Origin: Marinobacter sp. CHS3-4 | GTDB lineage: Bacteria; Pseudomonadota; Gammaproteobacteria; Pseudomonadales; Oleiphilaceae | Assembly: GCF_030053415.1 (NCBI RefSeq) | Contig: NZ_JASGBJ010000003.1 | Coordinates: 124,001-188,000, forward strand | Length of the DNA stretch: 64,000 nucleotides | Direction of reading: 5' to 3' | In this document: piece after piece, positions 51,707 to 61,258 of the stretch | How the letters are laid out: every line of letters starts with the position of its first letter | Numbering within the stretch: the stretch's first letter is position 1 | Translations under genes and position numbers: made by a program | Notes under the pieces: model-generated | Told to the model about the DNA's origin: nothing | Seen by the model: only the letters and a program-made list of their open reading frames with translations | Databases searched by the model: none

Positions 51707-52413
51707 CGGGGCTTGCGGGCGTTCTTTCAGCGTTGGGTGATGATCCGATGCTGGCGGTTGGGTTAACACTGGCGGCTTTTTTGGCAGGGCAGGCGTTGGT
51801 TAATCTGATGGGCAAGCCGGCCTGGTTACCAGCCGTCTTTGTTTCGGCTGTTGTTCTGGCGCTTGCAATCGTATCTCTGCCGCTCACCTATGCGGCGTAC
51901 CGGGAAGGCGCCTTGTGGCTGACCGTTCTGCTCGGCCCGGCCACGGTGGCGCTGGGCGTGCCGTTGTTTCAGCAGATGCATCACATTCGGCAAATGCTGA
52001 TGCCGATTCTTGTGGCTTTACCAGTCGGCGCGATGCTGGCAGTCATTTATGCACTGGTGATCGCCTGGGCGCTGGGTGCAACGCCCCACATTCTGGCGTC
52101 ACTGGCGCCGAAATCAGTCACCGCGCCGATTGCCATCGGTATCACCGAAGCCCTGGGGGGCTCGGTGCCGCTATTGATGGGGTCGCTGTTGCTGACCGGC
52201 GTCGTTGCCACCATTGCAGTGGATCTTCTGGCTGGTCAGCTGAAGGTGTCGGATGAACGCATCCTTGGCTTCACGCTGGGGCTGAACGGTCATGCAGTAG
52301 GCACGGTCAGGGCATTTGAGATCAGTGCTACAGCAGGCGCCTTTGCTTCGCTGGGCATGAGCCTGACCGGCGTGTTCACGGCCTTGCTACTGCCGTTTCT
52401 GTTTCCGTTCTAG
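51703..52413 (+). CDS. LrgB/CidB-family membrane protein
   Basis: 236 residues from ATG 51703, overlapping the lrgA-like stop. About six membrane segments; core 'LAPKSVTAPIAIGITEALGGSVPLLMGSLLLTGVVA' and 'LGFTLGLNGHAVGTVRAFEIS' are LrgB hallmarks. The LrgA/B complex may work in metabolite transport or control of cell lysis. It overlaps the convergent yaeQ stop by 27 bases. Confidence 0.9.
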   Translation: MTGLAGVLSALGDDPMLAVGLTLAAFLAGQALVNLMGKPAWLPAVFVSAVVLALAIVSLPLTYAAYREGALWLTVLLGPATVALGVPLFQQMHHIRQMLMPILVALPVGAMLAVIYALVIAWALGATPHILASLAPKSVTAPIAIGITEALGGSVPLLMGSLLLTGVVATIAVDLLAGQLKVSDERILGFTLGLNGHAVGTVRAFEISATAGAFASLGMSLTGVFTALLLPFLFPF

Positions 52414-52944
52414 CAGCGTTTCAGGTGTGATGGTTATGCGGTCCGTTTCATTGCCGATGGCGATCTCGCCATCCTGAACGTTCACCTGCAGAGTCATATT
52501 CCGGTCTGCCAGTTTGCCCAGCAACGTCGTGGCTTCCTGGGGCAAATCGACAATGGTCAGATTGTTAAAGCGGGTGACCTTACCCTCCATCTTTTCCCAC
52601 CACAGCGGGACGGCCCGGCCGCCGTAGGTATAACAGATGACCTGATCGGCGCGGCCACAAGCTTTCCGCAGTCGACTCTCGTCCGGCAGGCCCACTTCAA
52701 TCCAGAGTTCGATGTCGTCGGTCAGGCTTTTCTGCCACAGTTCGGGCTCGTCGTCCGTACTCAGGCCTTTGGTGAAGGCAAGGGAATCGCTGGCATTGAG
52801 AGCAAAGGCAAGCAGGCGGACCATCAGGCGCTCATCGGTTTCCGACGGGTGTCGCGCAAGCGTCAGTTGATGGTCGGCGTAGTAGTGCCGGTCCATGTCA
52901 GCAATGTTCAGGGTGACTTTGAAAATGGTTGCTTTGAGGGCCAT
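52387..52944 (-). CDS. yaeQ: YaeQ-family protein
   Basis: 185 residues. 'ALKATIFKVTLNIADMDRHYYADHQLTLARHPSETDERLMVRLLAFAL' and 'LWIEVGLPDESRLRKACGRADQVICYTYGG' are conserved in the YaeQ family, which has a nuclease-like (PD-(D/E)XK-type) fold. Its biochemical function is not established. It is convergent with lrgB and a single-gene unit. Confidence 0.92.
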   Translation of the reverse strand: MALKATIFKVTLNIADMDRHYYADHQLTLARHPSETDERLMVRLLAFALNASDSLAFTKGLSTDDEPELWQKSLTDDIELWIEVGLPDESRLRKACGRADQVICYTYGGRAVPLWWEKMEGKVTRFNNLTIVDLPQEATTLLGKLADRNMTLQVNVQDGEIAIGNETDRITITPETLLERKQKRQ

Positions 52945-53242
52945 TGGGCGTCCTTGGGAACTTTAGGTCTGCACGGTTCGAGAGCGACAGTTTAGGCCGG
53001 TGCACATGGTAATGCGATCACCCTGCGCACTGGCTATGCGTCTACAGCGTGTAAAGAGCAGGCTCTGGTGGATCTCAATCTGGTGCAGGCATGCTCGAAT
53101 TAAGAGCATTCGTCATCTGAATAGGTGTCTGTCGTTATTTCGATTGCCGATTTTCGATTGCCCGTCTAGGTTGTTTTCAGCATCTCGCAGCCATTTGCGT
53201 CGATGTACATGAAAAATTCAAAAAACTGCGACGGACAACGCG
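52945..53242. other. Intergenic region before dppA
   Basis: I see no gene in these 298 bases. They must hold the promoters of yaeQ (leftward) and dppA (rightward). No clear operator or terminator stands out. Confidence 0.5.
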
Positions 53243-54805
53243 ATGAAAAAATTAGTTACAGCATTTGTCGGTTCCCTGGCTCTGGCCACTGCACCCGCAG
53301 CCTTTTCAGCGGACGCCACCAAGGAACTGAAAATGGCGTACGACGCCGACCCGGTTACCCTGGATATTCATGAGCAGCTGTCTGGCGGTATTCTGCAGCT
53401 CTCTCACATGACCTTTGATCCGCTGGTTCGCTGGACCAAAGATCTGGGCGTTGAGCCCCGCCTGGCCGAAAGCTGGGAACGTCTGGACGACAAAACGGTT
53501 CGTTTCAAACTCCGTGAGGGCGTCAAATTTCATTCTGGCAATGAGCTGACCACCAAAGACGTTGAATTCACCTTCAACCGTCTGAAGCAGAGTCAGGATT
53601 TCAAGGCGATCTTTAAGCCGTTCAGCGGCATTAACGTGATCGACGACTACACGTTTGAACTGGTTACCAGCGAGCCCTATCCGCTGCTGCTGAACACGGC
53701 CACCTACATCTTCCCGCTGGACAGCGAGTTTTACAGCGGCAAGACCGAAGACGGTAAAGACAAGGACGCCATCACCAAGCACGGCAGTTCTTTTGCGTCC
53801 ACCAACCTGTCCGGCACCGGTCCCTACACCGTCACCGAGCGCAAGCAAGGGGTTCGCGTTGAATTCGAGCGCTTTGACGACTACTGGGACACCGAATCCC
53901 CGGGTAACGTCGGCAAGATCGTGATGACCCCGATCAAGGAAAACAACACCCGCGTATCGGCCCTGTTGTCAGGCGGTGTGGATTTCATCGCACCAGTGCC
54001 GCCGAATGACCTGGAGCGTATCCGCAACGACAAGGACACGCAGCTGGTCACCATGAGCGGTACCCGCATCATTCTGTTCCACATGAACCAGGAACGTGTC
54101 GAGGCCTTCAAGAACCCGAAGGTACGCGAGGCCATTGCCTACGCTGTTAATCAGGAAGGCATTGCCGCAAAGATCATGAAAGGCTTTGCGACCCCTGCCG
54201 CGCAGATGTCGCCAGCAGGCTACCAGGGCCACAATGAGTCGCTCACGCTGCGCTTTGATGTGGCTAAGGCGCAGCAGTTGATGAAGGAAGCCGGCTACGA
54301 GGATGGCTTTACCATCACGATGATGGCGCCCAACAACCGCTATGTGAACGACGACAAGATTGCTCAGGCAGTGGCAGCGATGCTGGCGCGGATCAATATC
54401 AAGGTGGACCTGAAGACACTGCCAAAAGCGCAGTATTGGCCCGAGTACGATAACCGTGCTGCGGACATGATGATGATCGGCTGGCATGCGGACACCGAGG
54501 ATTCAGCGAACTTCTACGAGTTCCTGACCTTCTGCCCGGACGCCGAGACCGGCTCTGGCCAGTACAACGCAGGCAACTACTGCAACCCGGAAATCGATGC
54601 TCTGGTGGACAAGGCCAACGTCGAGACCGACCTGGACAAGCGCGCAGCCATGCTGCAGGAAGTGGAGCAGCGTCTCTATGACGAGGCGGCCTTCATTCCG
54701 CTGCACTGGCAGGACCTGGCCTGGGCGTCGAAGAAGAACGTGATGATTGAGCCGGTGCTTAACGTCATGAACTTCCCGTACCTGGGTGACCTGGTCGTCA
54801 AGTAA
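53243..54805 (+). CDS. dppA: Dipeptide/oligopeptide ABC transporter binding protein
   Basis: 520 residues. A signal peptide (residues 1-22, 'APAAFSA-DATKELK') precedes a family 5 extracellular binding domain with 'KELKMAYDADPVTLDIHEQLSGGILQLSHMTFDPLVRW' and 'RLAESWERLDDKTVRFKLREGVKFHSG'. It captures peptides in the periplasm for DppBCDF. A strong hairpin terminator separates it from dppB, which fits greater expression of the binding protein. The same family binds other ligands such as glutathione or nickel, but the pepQ neighbour favours peptides. Confidence 0.9.
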   Translation: MKKLVTAFVGSLALATAPAAFSADATKELKMAYDADPVTLDIHEQLSGGILQLSHMTFDPLVRWTKDLGVEPRLAESWERLDDKTVRFKLREGVKFHSGNELTTKDVEFTFNRLKQSQDFKAIFKPFSGINVIDDYTFELVTSEPYPLLLNTATYIFPLDSEFYSGKTEDGKDKDAITKHGSSFASTNLSGTGPYTVTERKQGVRVEFERFDDYWDTESPGNVGKIVMTPIKENNTRVSALLSGGVDFIAPVPPNDLERIRNDKDTQLVTMSGTRIILFHMNQERVEAFKNPKVREAIAYAVNQEGIAAKIMKGFATPAAQMSPAGYQGHNESLTLRFDVAKAQQLMKEAGYEDGFTITMMAPNNRYVNDDKIAQAVAAMLARINIKVDLKTLPKAQYWPEYDNRAADMMMIGWHADTEDSANFYEFLTFCPDAETGSGQYNAGNYCNPEIDALVDKANVETDLDKRAAMLQEVEQRLYDEAAFIPLHWQDLAWASKKNVMIEPVLNVMNFPYLGDLVVK

Positions 54806-54824
54806 ATCGTCAGCACGCAAAGTC

Positions 54825-54863
54825 AGGCCGGCCCGGAGCTTTGCCGGGCCGGCCTTTTGTTTT
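54825..54863 (+). terminator. Intra-operon terminator between dppA and dppB
   Basis: AGGCCGGCCCGG / CCGGGCCGGCCT stem of 12 pairs with a 7-base loop, followed by TTTTGTTTT. It lies 20 bases after the dppA stop and 24 bases before dppB, so it probably lowers expression of the membrane genes. Confidence 0.85.
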
Positions 54864-54886
54864 CAAGCCAATTCCGGAAATAGTCC

Positions 54887-55936
54887 ATGCTAGCGTTTTT
54901 GGTACAGCGGGTGTCGCAGGCACTGCTGGTCATGTTCGTGATCAGTGTGATCGCCTTCGCCATTCAGGATGGGTTGGGAGATCCGCTTCAGGAAATGGTC
55001 GGTATGTCCGTGTCCGAGGAGGAGCGGGAGGCCATTCGTGAAGAACTCGGTCTGAACGATTCGATGGTGGTTCAGTACCTGAGATTTGCCGGTAATGCCT
55101 TGCAGGGCGACCTGGGCAACTCGTATTTTTTCAGCAAGCCAACGCTGGAAGTCATCGCTGAACACCTGCCAGCCACACTGGAGCTGGTGATCGGTGCCAG
55201 CCTTATTATTATTTTTCTGTCTGTGCCCATCGGCGTCTATGCGGCGATCCGGCCCCAGGCATGGCTATCCAAATTCTTTATGGGCGTGAGTACGGTCGGT
55301 ATTTCTATTCCGGTCTTTCTCACGGCCATTGTGTTAATTCAGTTGTTCTCCATTGGGGTGACGGTCACGCTGTTTCCTGCCGATACGGGCTGGGGCCAGT
55401 GGCTGAACGACGCTTTGTCCACCGATGGCGGTATGCCGTCTTACGGTCGCGGCGATGACCTGACTCATTTGTTCGGTACCTGGGAATCCAACTTTTTCAC
55501 CGCCGGTGGACTGTCCCATCTGATCCTGCCGTCGGTGTCACTGGCGTCGATCATGTTGCCGCTGTTCATTCGACTGATTCGTGCCGAAATGATGGAAGTG
55601 CTGCAGAGCGATTACATTCGTTATGCGCGGGCCAAGGGCCTGAGTGCTGGCCGGGTCAACTTCCTGCACGCCCTGAAAAACACCATGCTGCCGGTGATCA
55701 CCGTCGGCGGTGTGCAGATTGGCATCATGGTTGCCTACACCATTCTGACCGAGACCGTATTCCAGTGGCCCGGTGTCGGGCTGATGTTCCTGGAAGCCAT
55801 CACTCGCAGCGATATTCCGCTGATCGTGGCCTACCTGATGGTGGTCGGGCTGATTTTCGTCGTCACCAATACCATCGTTGATCTGATCTACGGGCTGGTG
55901 AACCCCACTGTGAAACTGACAGGTAAAAAAGCATGA
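54887..55936 (+). CDS. dppB: Dipeptide ABC transporter permease 1
   Basis: 349 residues with six membrane segments. The permease loop is 'YIRYARAKGLSAGRVNFLHALKNTMLPVITVGG', as in DppB/GsiC. The N-terminus 'MLAFLVQRVSQALLVMFVISVIAFA' is the usual start. It is coupled to dppC by a 4-base overlap. Confidence 0.93.
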   Translation: MLAFLVQRVSQALLVMFVISVIAFAIQDGLGDPLQEMVGMSVSEEEREAIREELGLNDSMVVQYLRFAGNALQGDLGNSYFFSKPTLEVIAEHLPATLELVIGASLIIIFLSVPIGVYAAIRPQAWLSKFFMGVSTVGISIPVFLTAIVLIQLFSIGVTVTLFPADTGWGQWLNDALSTDGGMPSYGRGDDLTHLFGTWESNFFTAGGLSHLILPSVSLASIMLPLFIRLIRAEMMEVLQSDYIRYARAKGLSAGRVNFLHALKNTMLPVITVGGVQIGIMVAYTILTETVFQWPGVGLMFLEAITRSDIPLIVAYLMVVGLIFVVTNTIVDLIYGLVNPTVKLTGKKA

Positions 55937-56865
55937 CAACGGCAACGGTTTCCCGCTGGGACCGCTTCCGCGAGTCCTTCTTCTGGTACAGCTTCAAACG
56001 TGACAAGGTGGCCATTGCCAGCTTCATCGTGCTGCTGTCGATGGTCTTGTCGGCCATCTTTGCCCCCTTGCTGGCGCCGACCGACCCTTACGATCTGGCG
56101 CAGATCAATATCATGAACTCGGAGCTGCCACCGGTGGGCATGAACGGTGCGGACGAGGCTTTCCCGCTGGGCACCGATGCGCAGGGCAGGGATATGTTGT
56201 CCACCATTCTCTATGGTACCCGTGTGTCGCTGATGATCGGTTTTGGTGCCGTATTGTTGCAGGCTGTGTTGGGCATTCTGTTTGGTCTGCTGGCCGGCTA
56301 CCTTGGCGGCAAGGTCGACTCCGTCCTGATGCGTATTGCCGATGTGCAGCTTTCCTTTTCCACCCTGATGGTCGCCATTATTGTGGGTGCCGTGTTCAAG
56401 GCCAGCTTCGGCAATCTGATGTTTGGCGAGATTGCCATTTACATGCTGATCTTCATCATCGGCGTGGCGGAGTGGCCGCAGATTGCCCGTACTGTGCGGG
56501 CCTCGGTTCTGGCAGAGAAGAAAAAAGAATACGTCGATGCTGCCAAGGTGATGGGCTTCGGCACCGGTCGCATCATGTTCCGGCACATTCTGCCCAATAC
56601 CCTGTCGCCGATCTTTGTCATCGCCACGGTGCAGATTGCCAACGCCATCATTTCCGAGGCGGCGCTGTCGTTTCTTGGTTTGGGTATGCCCGAAACTCAG
56701 CCCTCGCTGGGATCGTTGATCAAATCCGGTTTTGACTATATCCAGAGCGGGTCCTGGTGGATTACGTTGATTCCCGGCCTGGTGCTGGTGGTTCTGGTAC
56801 TGGTGATCAACCTGCTTGGTGACTGGTTGCGGGATGTCATGAACCCACGGCTGTACAAGGGATAA
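55933..56865 (+). CDS. dppC: Dipeptide ABC transporter permease 2
   Basis: 310 residues. The N-terminal 'KRDKVAIASFIVLLSMVLSAIFAPLLAPTDPY' and permease loop 'EYVDAAKVMGFGTGRIMFRHILPNTLSPIFV' match DppC/GsiD. It forms the heterodimeric channel with DppB. Four bases separate its stop from dppD. Confidence 0.94.
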   Translation: MTTATVSRWDRFRESFFWYSFKRDKVAIASFIVLLSMVLSAIFAPLLAPTDPYDLAQINIMNSELPPVGMNGADEAFPLGTDAQGRDMLSTILYGTRVSLMIGFGAVLLQAVLGILFGLLAGYLGGKVDSVLMRIADVQLSFSTLMVAIIVGAVFKASFGNLMFGEIAIYMLIFIIGVAEWPQIARTVRASVLAEKKKEYVDAAKVMGFGTGRIMFRHILPNTLSPIFVIATVQIANAIISEAALSFLGLGMPETQPSLGSLIKSGFDYIQSGSWWITLIPGLVLVVLVLVINLLGDWLRDVMNPRLYKG

Positions 56866-56869
56866 CGCC

Positions 56870-57868
56870 ATGGCACTTTTGGAAGTTAAAAACCTGGACG
56901 TGCGGTTCGCAGTGCGTGGCGGTGATCTCACTGCGCTGCGAGGCATCAGTTTCGAGCTTGATAAGGGCGAACGTTTAGGGCTGGTCGGTGAGTCCGGTGC
57001 CGGTAAATCTGTAGCCGCGTTTTCGATCCTCAATCTGATTGCCCGTCCGGGCTACATTGCAGGCGGGCAGATTCTGTTTGAGGGAAAAGACCTGGCGGCG
57101 ATGAGCGAGCGGGAGCTCCGCAAGATTCGTGGCAATCGCATCGCGATGATTTTTCAGGACCCGATGATGACCCTGAACCCGGTGCTCACCATTGGCACGC
57201 AGATGGTCGAAGCGATTCAGGCCCACCGCAAAACCAACAACAAAGAGGCGCGATCCATTGCCCTTAGCAAGCTCCAGAAGGTTCAGATACCGTCGCCGGA
57301 AAAGCGTTTGGATCAGTACCCACACGAGTTGTCTGGTGGTATGCGTCAGCGGGTGATCATCGCCATTGCGTTGTTGCTGGACCCTGAAATCATCATTGCC
57401 GACGAGCCCACGACCGCTCTGGATGTGACCATTCAGGCGGAAATCATGGCGCTGCTGCTGGAGCTGTGCGAGCAGGACAACGTGGCGCTGATGTTGATCA
57501 CCCATGACCTCGGTGTGGTCTCTCAGGTCACTCAGCGCATGCTCGTGATGTATTCCGGCCGCATTATTGAACAGGGCCCGACCCGTGAAATTATTAACGA
57601 TGCGCAGCATCCCTACACCCAGGGGCTGATCAACGCTCTGCCTCAAATGGGTGAGCCGGGGCAGAAGCTGTTCCAGATTCCCGGTTCCATGCCGTCTTTG
57701 AAAAATGTGCCATCGGGCTGTCCGTTCCATCCGCGCTGCAGTTTTGCCACCGACCAGTGCCGGCAGGTCATGCCTGAGTATGTTCGGTCCGGCAATGTGG
57801 ACGTGGCCTGTTACGAAGTCAGTAATCTTATAGAGCAGGAGAAACGCATGCAGGAGGCCGGATCATGA
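56870..57868 (+). CDS. dppD: Dipeptide ABC transporter ATPase D
   Basis: 332 residues. Walker A 'GESGAGKSV', signature 'LSGGMRQRVIIAIAL' and Walker B 'IIIADEPTTALDV', plus the C-terminal oligopeptide-ATPase domain with 'GCPFHPRCSFATDQC', which binds an Fe-S cluster in relatives. ATGA overlap with dppF. Confidence 0.94.
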   Translation: MALLEVKNLDVRFAVRGGDLTALRGISFELDKGERLGLVGESGAGKSVAAFSILNLIARPGYIAGGQILFEGKDLAAMSERELRKIRGNRIAMIFQDPMMTLNPVLTIGTQMVEAIQAHRKTNNKEARSIALSKLQKVQIPSPEKRLDQYPHELSGGMRQRVIIAIALLLDPEIIIADEPTTALDVTIQAEIMALLLELCEQDNVALMLITHDLGVVSQVTQRMLVMYSGRIIEQGPTREIINDAQHPYTQGLINALPQMGEPGQKLFQIPGSMPSLKNVPSGCPFHPRCSFATDQCRQVMPEYVRSGNVDVACYEVSNLIEQEKRMQEAGS

Positions 57869-58875
57869 CCTCCCCGTTGATGAGTATTCGCGGCCTGGAA
57901 AAGAAGTTTGATCTGTCCGGCAGCCTTCTGGAACAGCTCCAGTTCGAGGGTGGTCGTCTTCGCCGCAAACAGGAAGCCGTCCACGCCCTCAATGGCGTTG
58001 ATCTGGAAGTCCATAAGGGCGAGGCGCTGTGCGTGGTGGGCGAGTCCGGCTGTGGTAAATCGACCGTTGCTCGCACGGTGATGGGCCTGTTGTCGCCAAC
58101 GGCGGGGGAGATCCACTACGACGGCGAGCGCATTGACCATCTCAGTGGCAAGCAGGTGCTGCCATACCGCCGCAAAATGCAGATGATCTTTCAGAACCCC
58201 TACGCGTCGCTGAATCCCCGTATGACGATCCAGCAAACCCTGGAAGAACCGATCCGGTTCCACCATCCGGATTGGAAAACGGATCGGGTCAAGGCCAAGG
58301 TGCAGGATGTGATGCAATCCGTGGGCATTGATGCCGATTGGGGCAGCCGGTTTGGTCATGAATTTTCTGGTGGTCAACGTCAGCGCATTGCCATTGCCCG
58401 CGCGCTGGCAGTGGATCCGGAGTTCATCGTGGCAGACGAACCAATCTCCGCTCTGGACGTGTCCATCCAGGCTCAGGTGCTGAACCTGATGATGGAAGCG
58501 CAAGAACAGCGGGGCCTGACCTACCTGTTCATCACTCACGACCTGGCGGTGGTGGAGCATTTCGGTACCCGAGTGGCGGTGATGTACCTCGGCCGGGTGT
58601 GTGAGCTGGCGGATACCAGAACTCTTTTCTCCAACCCGCGCCATCCCTATACCCAGGCGTTGCTGTCGGCGATTCCGAAACTGGAAGATGACCGACCAAA
58701 CCATATCCGTTTGCAGGGCGAGGTACCCACACCAGTGAACCTGCCCTCCGGGTGCGTGTTCCATGGCCGCTGTCCCTATGCCAACGAACGGTGCCGAACG
58801 GAAGTGCCTGCGTTGATTACCACGGACGGTGGCACTCAGGTGGCCTGTCACGCGGTCGAGGAAAATCGCTTGTGA
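57865..58875 (+). CDS. dppF: Dipeptide ABC transporter ATPase F
   Basis: 336 residues. Walker A 'GESGCGKST', signature 'FSGGQRQRIAIARAL' and Walker B 'FIVADEPISALDV'; the C-terminus has 'PSGCVFHGRCPYANERC'. It pairs with DppD to power import. It ends about 110 bases before the LysR gene. Confidence 0.94.
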   Translation: MTSPLMSIRGLEKKFDLSGSLLEQLQFEGGRLRRKQEAVHALNGVDLEVHKGEALCVVGESGCGKSTVARTVMGLLSPTAGEIHYDGERIDHLSGKQVLPYRRKMQMIFQNPYASLNPRMTIQQTLEEPIRFHHPDWKTDRVKAKVQDVMQSVGIDADWGSRFGHEFSGGQRQRIAIARALAVDPEFIVADEPISALDVSIQAQVLNLMMEAQEQRGLTYLFITHDLAVVEHFGTRVAVMYLGRVCELADTRTLFSNPRHPYTQALLSAIPKLEDDRPNHIRLQGEVPTPVNLPSGCVFHGRCPYANERCRTEVPALITTDGGTQVACHAVEENRL

Positions 58876-58983
58876 GTAGGTGGCAATCGAGATCTTCTGG
58901 CAGGGAGTTTGTGAGCTAGAATGGTCACTTTGACTGCCCTTGAAGTTGCTGGGCGGTGTGACCTGTGAAGGACTGGAATCTGT

Positions 58984-59898
58984 ATGGAAGTTCGCTGGCT
59001 CGAAGACTTCATGGCGTTGGCCAGAACGCGCCATTTCTCGCGTGCGGCTGAATTGCAGCACGTGAGCCAACCTACGTTCAGTCGGCGCATCAAGCTGCTG
59101 GAAGAAGCCATGGGTTCAACGTTGATCAATCGGCAAACATTGCCATTATCGCTGACCCCCGCTGGTGACATGTTTCTGGAATTGTGTGAACGGATCACCC
59201 GTGATGTGAGAGACGTAAGAGATCGCATTGCGGCTCTGGACGCAGAGGAATCCGCGCGAATCAGTGTGGGGTCGACTCAGGGCCTGTTTTCCCACTTCTA
59301 CAACAGCTGGGCCAGCGATGCGGGCGTGGCCGAGCGCCTGCAGCTGAACCTGAAAGCCACCAACTGGGTCGGCGAACAGTTTCTCGATGCCCTCGAGGCA
59401 GGGGAATGCGATTTCGTGCTGTGTTACTGGCATCAGGATCTTCCCTGGGGAGATCGGCTGGTGTCCGAGAAGTTCGAGTGGCTGGAGCTGGCCCGCGAGA
59501 CTCTGGTGCCGGTCAGCGTCAGTCAACCGAGTGGCGAGCCTCGTTTCGCGTTGCCGGGCACGCCCGAGCAACCCTTGCCGTTAATTGCCTATCACCCCCG
59601 TGGCTTTCTGCAGTCGGCCATCGAAGGCCATGTTGCAAGGCTTTCACAAACGGCTAATTTTCTGCCGCTGAATGAAAATACCCAGTCCGCAGGGGTCAAG
59701 GCGTTGATCAAACAAGGGTTTGGAATGGGCTGGCTGCCCAGCCGCATGACCGAAAAAAGCGAGCAGTATGGCAGCCTGGTGCGGGCCGGGGATCCGGTCT
59801 GGGATGTGCCGCTGCAAATCAGACTGATCCGGCTGCGGGACTCCCGATCCGACGACCTTTTAACTCTCTGGAATCAACTGGAGCAACACCATGCCTGA
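58984..59898 (+). CDS. HypT-like LysR regulator of the dpp-pepQ block
   Basis: 304 residues. The helix-turn-helix 'ARTRHFSRAAELQHVSQPTFSRRIKLLEEAMGSTLINRQT' with the opening 'MEVRWLEDFMAL' resembles the HypT (YjiE) subgroup, which senses hypochlorite by methionine oxidation in E. coli. It overlaps pepQ by 8 bases and follows dppF, so it may regulate peptide use here; whether it is redox responsive is unknown. Confidence 0.86.
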   Translation: MEVRWLEDFMALARTRHFSRAAELQHVSQPTFSRRIKLLEEAMGSTLINRQTLPLSLTPAGDMFLELCERITRDVRDVRDRIAALDAEESARISVGSTQGLFSHFYNSWASDAGVAERLQLNLKATNWVGEQFLDALEAGECDFVLCYWHQDLPWGDRLVSEKFEWLELARETLVPVSVSQPSGEPRFALPGTPEQPLPLIAYHPRGFLQSAIEGHVARLSQTANFLPLNENTQSAGVKALIKQGFGMGWLPSRMTEKSEQYGSLVRAGDPVWDVPLQIRLIRLRDSRSDDLLTLWNQLEQHHA

Positions 59899-61174
59899 GC
59901 ACGGCCTGCTGAACTTGCAAATTGACCATCTGGATGAGCTTCAGCGCCGATATGAAAGCGCGCTGAACGAGCATGGCTTTGACGGTGTGCTGATTGCGTC
60001 CGGCGCGGCGCCCTATCGCTACGGGGATGATCAACGATGGCACTTTCAAGGTTACGGTCCGTTTCTGCACTGGACCGGTCTGACCGGTCGCGAGCACAGT
60101 TGGTTGCTGATTCGCACAGGGGAGACCCCAATCCTCTGGCTGCATGAGCCGGTGGATTTCTGGCACGCCACTCTGCCCCGGCCAGAAGAACCCTGGCTCG
60201 AACGCATGATCGTCCACACTCTGGCAGAAGCCGAACCGCCTTCTTTGCCCGCCTGCGGCGAACTGGCCGTTCTCGGCGACCCGGCGCAGATCGGCTCCGT
60301 GCCCGGCAATCACAATCCGGAGGCGTTAATACAGACCCTGAACGAAACCCGGGTTCGCAAAACCGCTTATGAAGTCGAGTGCCTGGCGGAGGCCAATCGA
60401 CGGGCGTTAAAGGGCCATGAGGCTGCCCGTAAGGTGTTCCAGGAAGGCGCCAGTGAATTCGAGATCAGCCTGGCCTATCAGCAGGCCACCGGGCAACGGG
60501 AGGCGGATGCGCCCTATCACAGCATCATTGGCGTTAATGCCCACGCCGGGACGCTTCATTATCAGTATTACGATACTGCCCGCCCGGACGCCTCCAGAAG
60601 CCTTTTGATCGATGCTGGTGTGCGCTATCGCGGTTATTGCTCGGACATCACCCGCACCACCGCGGGTGAGGGCGAGCGCCGGTTTGCAGCTCTGATCCAC
60701 GGCCTGGACCAGCTCCAGCAGCGCCTCTGCACCATGGTAACGCCGGGTACCGATTACGCAGACATCCACCAAAAAGCCCATCAGGGCGTGGCGGCGCTTT
60801 TATCCGCCTCAGGCCTGGTAACAGGTCTGGATGACCAGGTCATGGTGGATGAGGGCATTACCCGGGCTTTCTTTCCTCATGGCGTCGGCCATTTTCTGGG
60901 GGTGCAGGTGCATGACGTGTCGGGTAAACCCAAGCCTGCGTCAAAAGATTCACCGAATCTGCGAATGTCTCGCCAGCTGGAGGAGGGCATGGTGGTCACC
61001 ATCGAACCGGGCCTCTACATCATTCCTTCGTTGCTGGATCCCGTATTGGAAGGGCCGTTGGGGAAACACATTGATACCTCTCTGGTCGCTGAGCTTCGTG
61101 GCTGTGGTGGCATACGCATCGAGGACAACGTGGCAGTGACAGTGGATGGTCCTCGCAATCTGACACGCGGGTAA
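59891..61174 (+). CDS. pepQ: Xaa-Pro dipeptidase (prolidase)
   Basis: 427 residues, close to the usual length. The di-metal site is complete: Asp241, Asp252, His334, Glu372 and Glu411, in 'LIDAGVRYRGYCSDITRTT', 'HGVGHFLGVQVHD', 'EGMVVTIEPGLY' and 'GGIRIEDN'. The N-terminal creatinase-like domain covers residues 1-150. It splits dipeptides with C-terminal proline in the cytoplasm, matching the upstream dipeptide importer. Confidence 0.93.
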   Translation: MPEHGLLNLQIDHLDELQRRYESALNEHGFDGVLIASGAAPYRYGDDQRWHFQGYGPFLHWTGLTGREHSWLLIRTGETPILWLHEPVDFWHATLPRPEEPWLERMIVHTLAEAEPPSLPACGELAVLGDPAQIGSVPGNHNPEALIQTLNETRVRKTAYEVECLAEANRRALKGHEAARKVFQEGASEFEISLAYQQATGQREADAPYHSIIGVNAHAGTLHYQYYDTARPDASRSLLIDAGVRYRGYCSDITRTTAGEGERRFAALIHGLDQLQQRLCTMVTPGTDYADIHQKAHQGVAALLSASGLVTGLDDQVMVDEGITRAFFPHGVGHFLGVQVHDVSGKPKPASKDSPNLRMSRQLEEGMVVTIEPGLYIIPSLLDPVLEGPLGKHIDTSLVAELRGCGGIRIEDNVAVTVDGPRNLTRG

Positions 61175-61210
61175 CAAAAAAGTGAGCTGGGTGGTTGCAA
61201 AACCAAGTGT

Positions 61211-61230
61211 GAATGACAATAATTATCACT
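61211..61230. promoter_or_regulatory. Fur box upstream of bfd
   Basis: GAATGACAATAATTATCACT closely matches the Fur consensus (GATAATGATAATCATTATC) and lies 28 bases before the bfd ATG. Iron-dependent repression of bfd is expected. Confidence 0.75.
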
Positions 61231-61258
61231 AACTTTCAGCAATCAAAGATGCCTGCTT

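Noticed and set aside
55888..57033. A 381-residue reverse-strand reading frame opposite dppC/dppD
   Set aside because: It is antisense to two convincing ABC genes, crosses their junction and has low-complexity His/Gln-rich composition; an artefact of codon bias.
57811..59070. A 419-residue reverse-strand reading frame opposite dppF and the LysR start
   Set aside because: It overlaps dppF fully and has no domain pattern; the forward frame shows Walker motifs.
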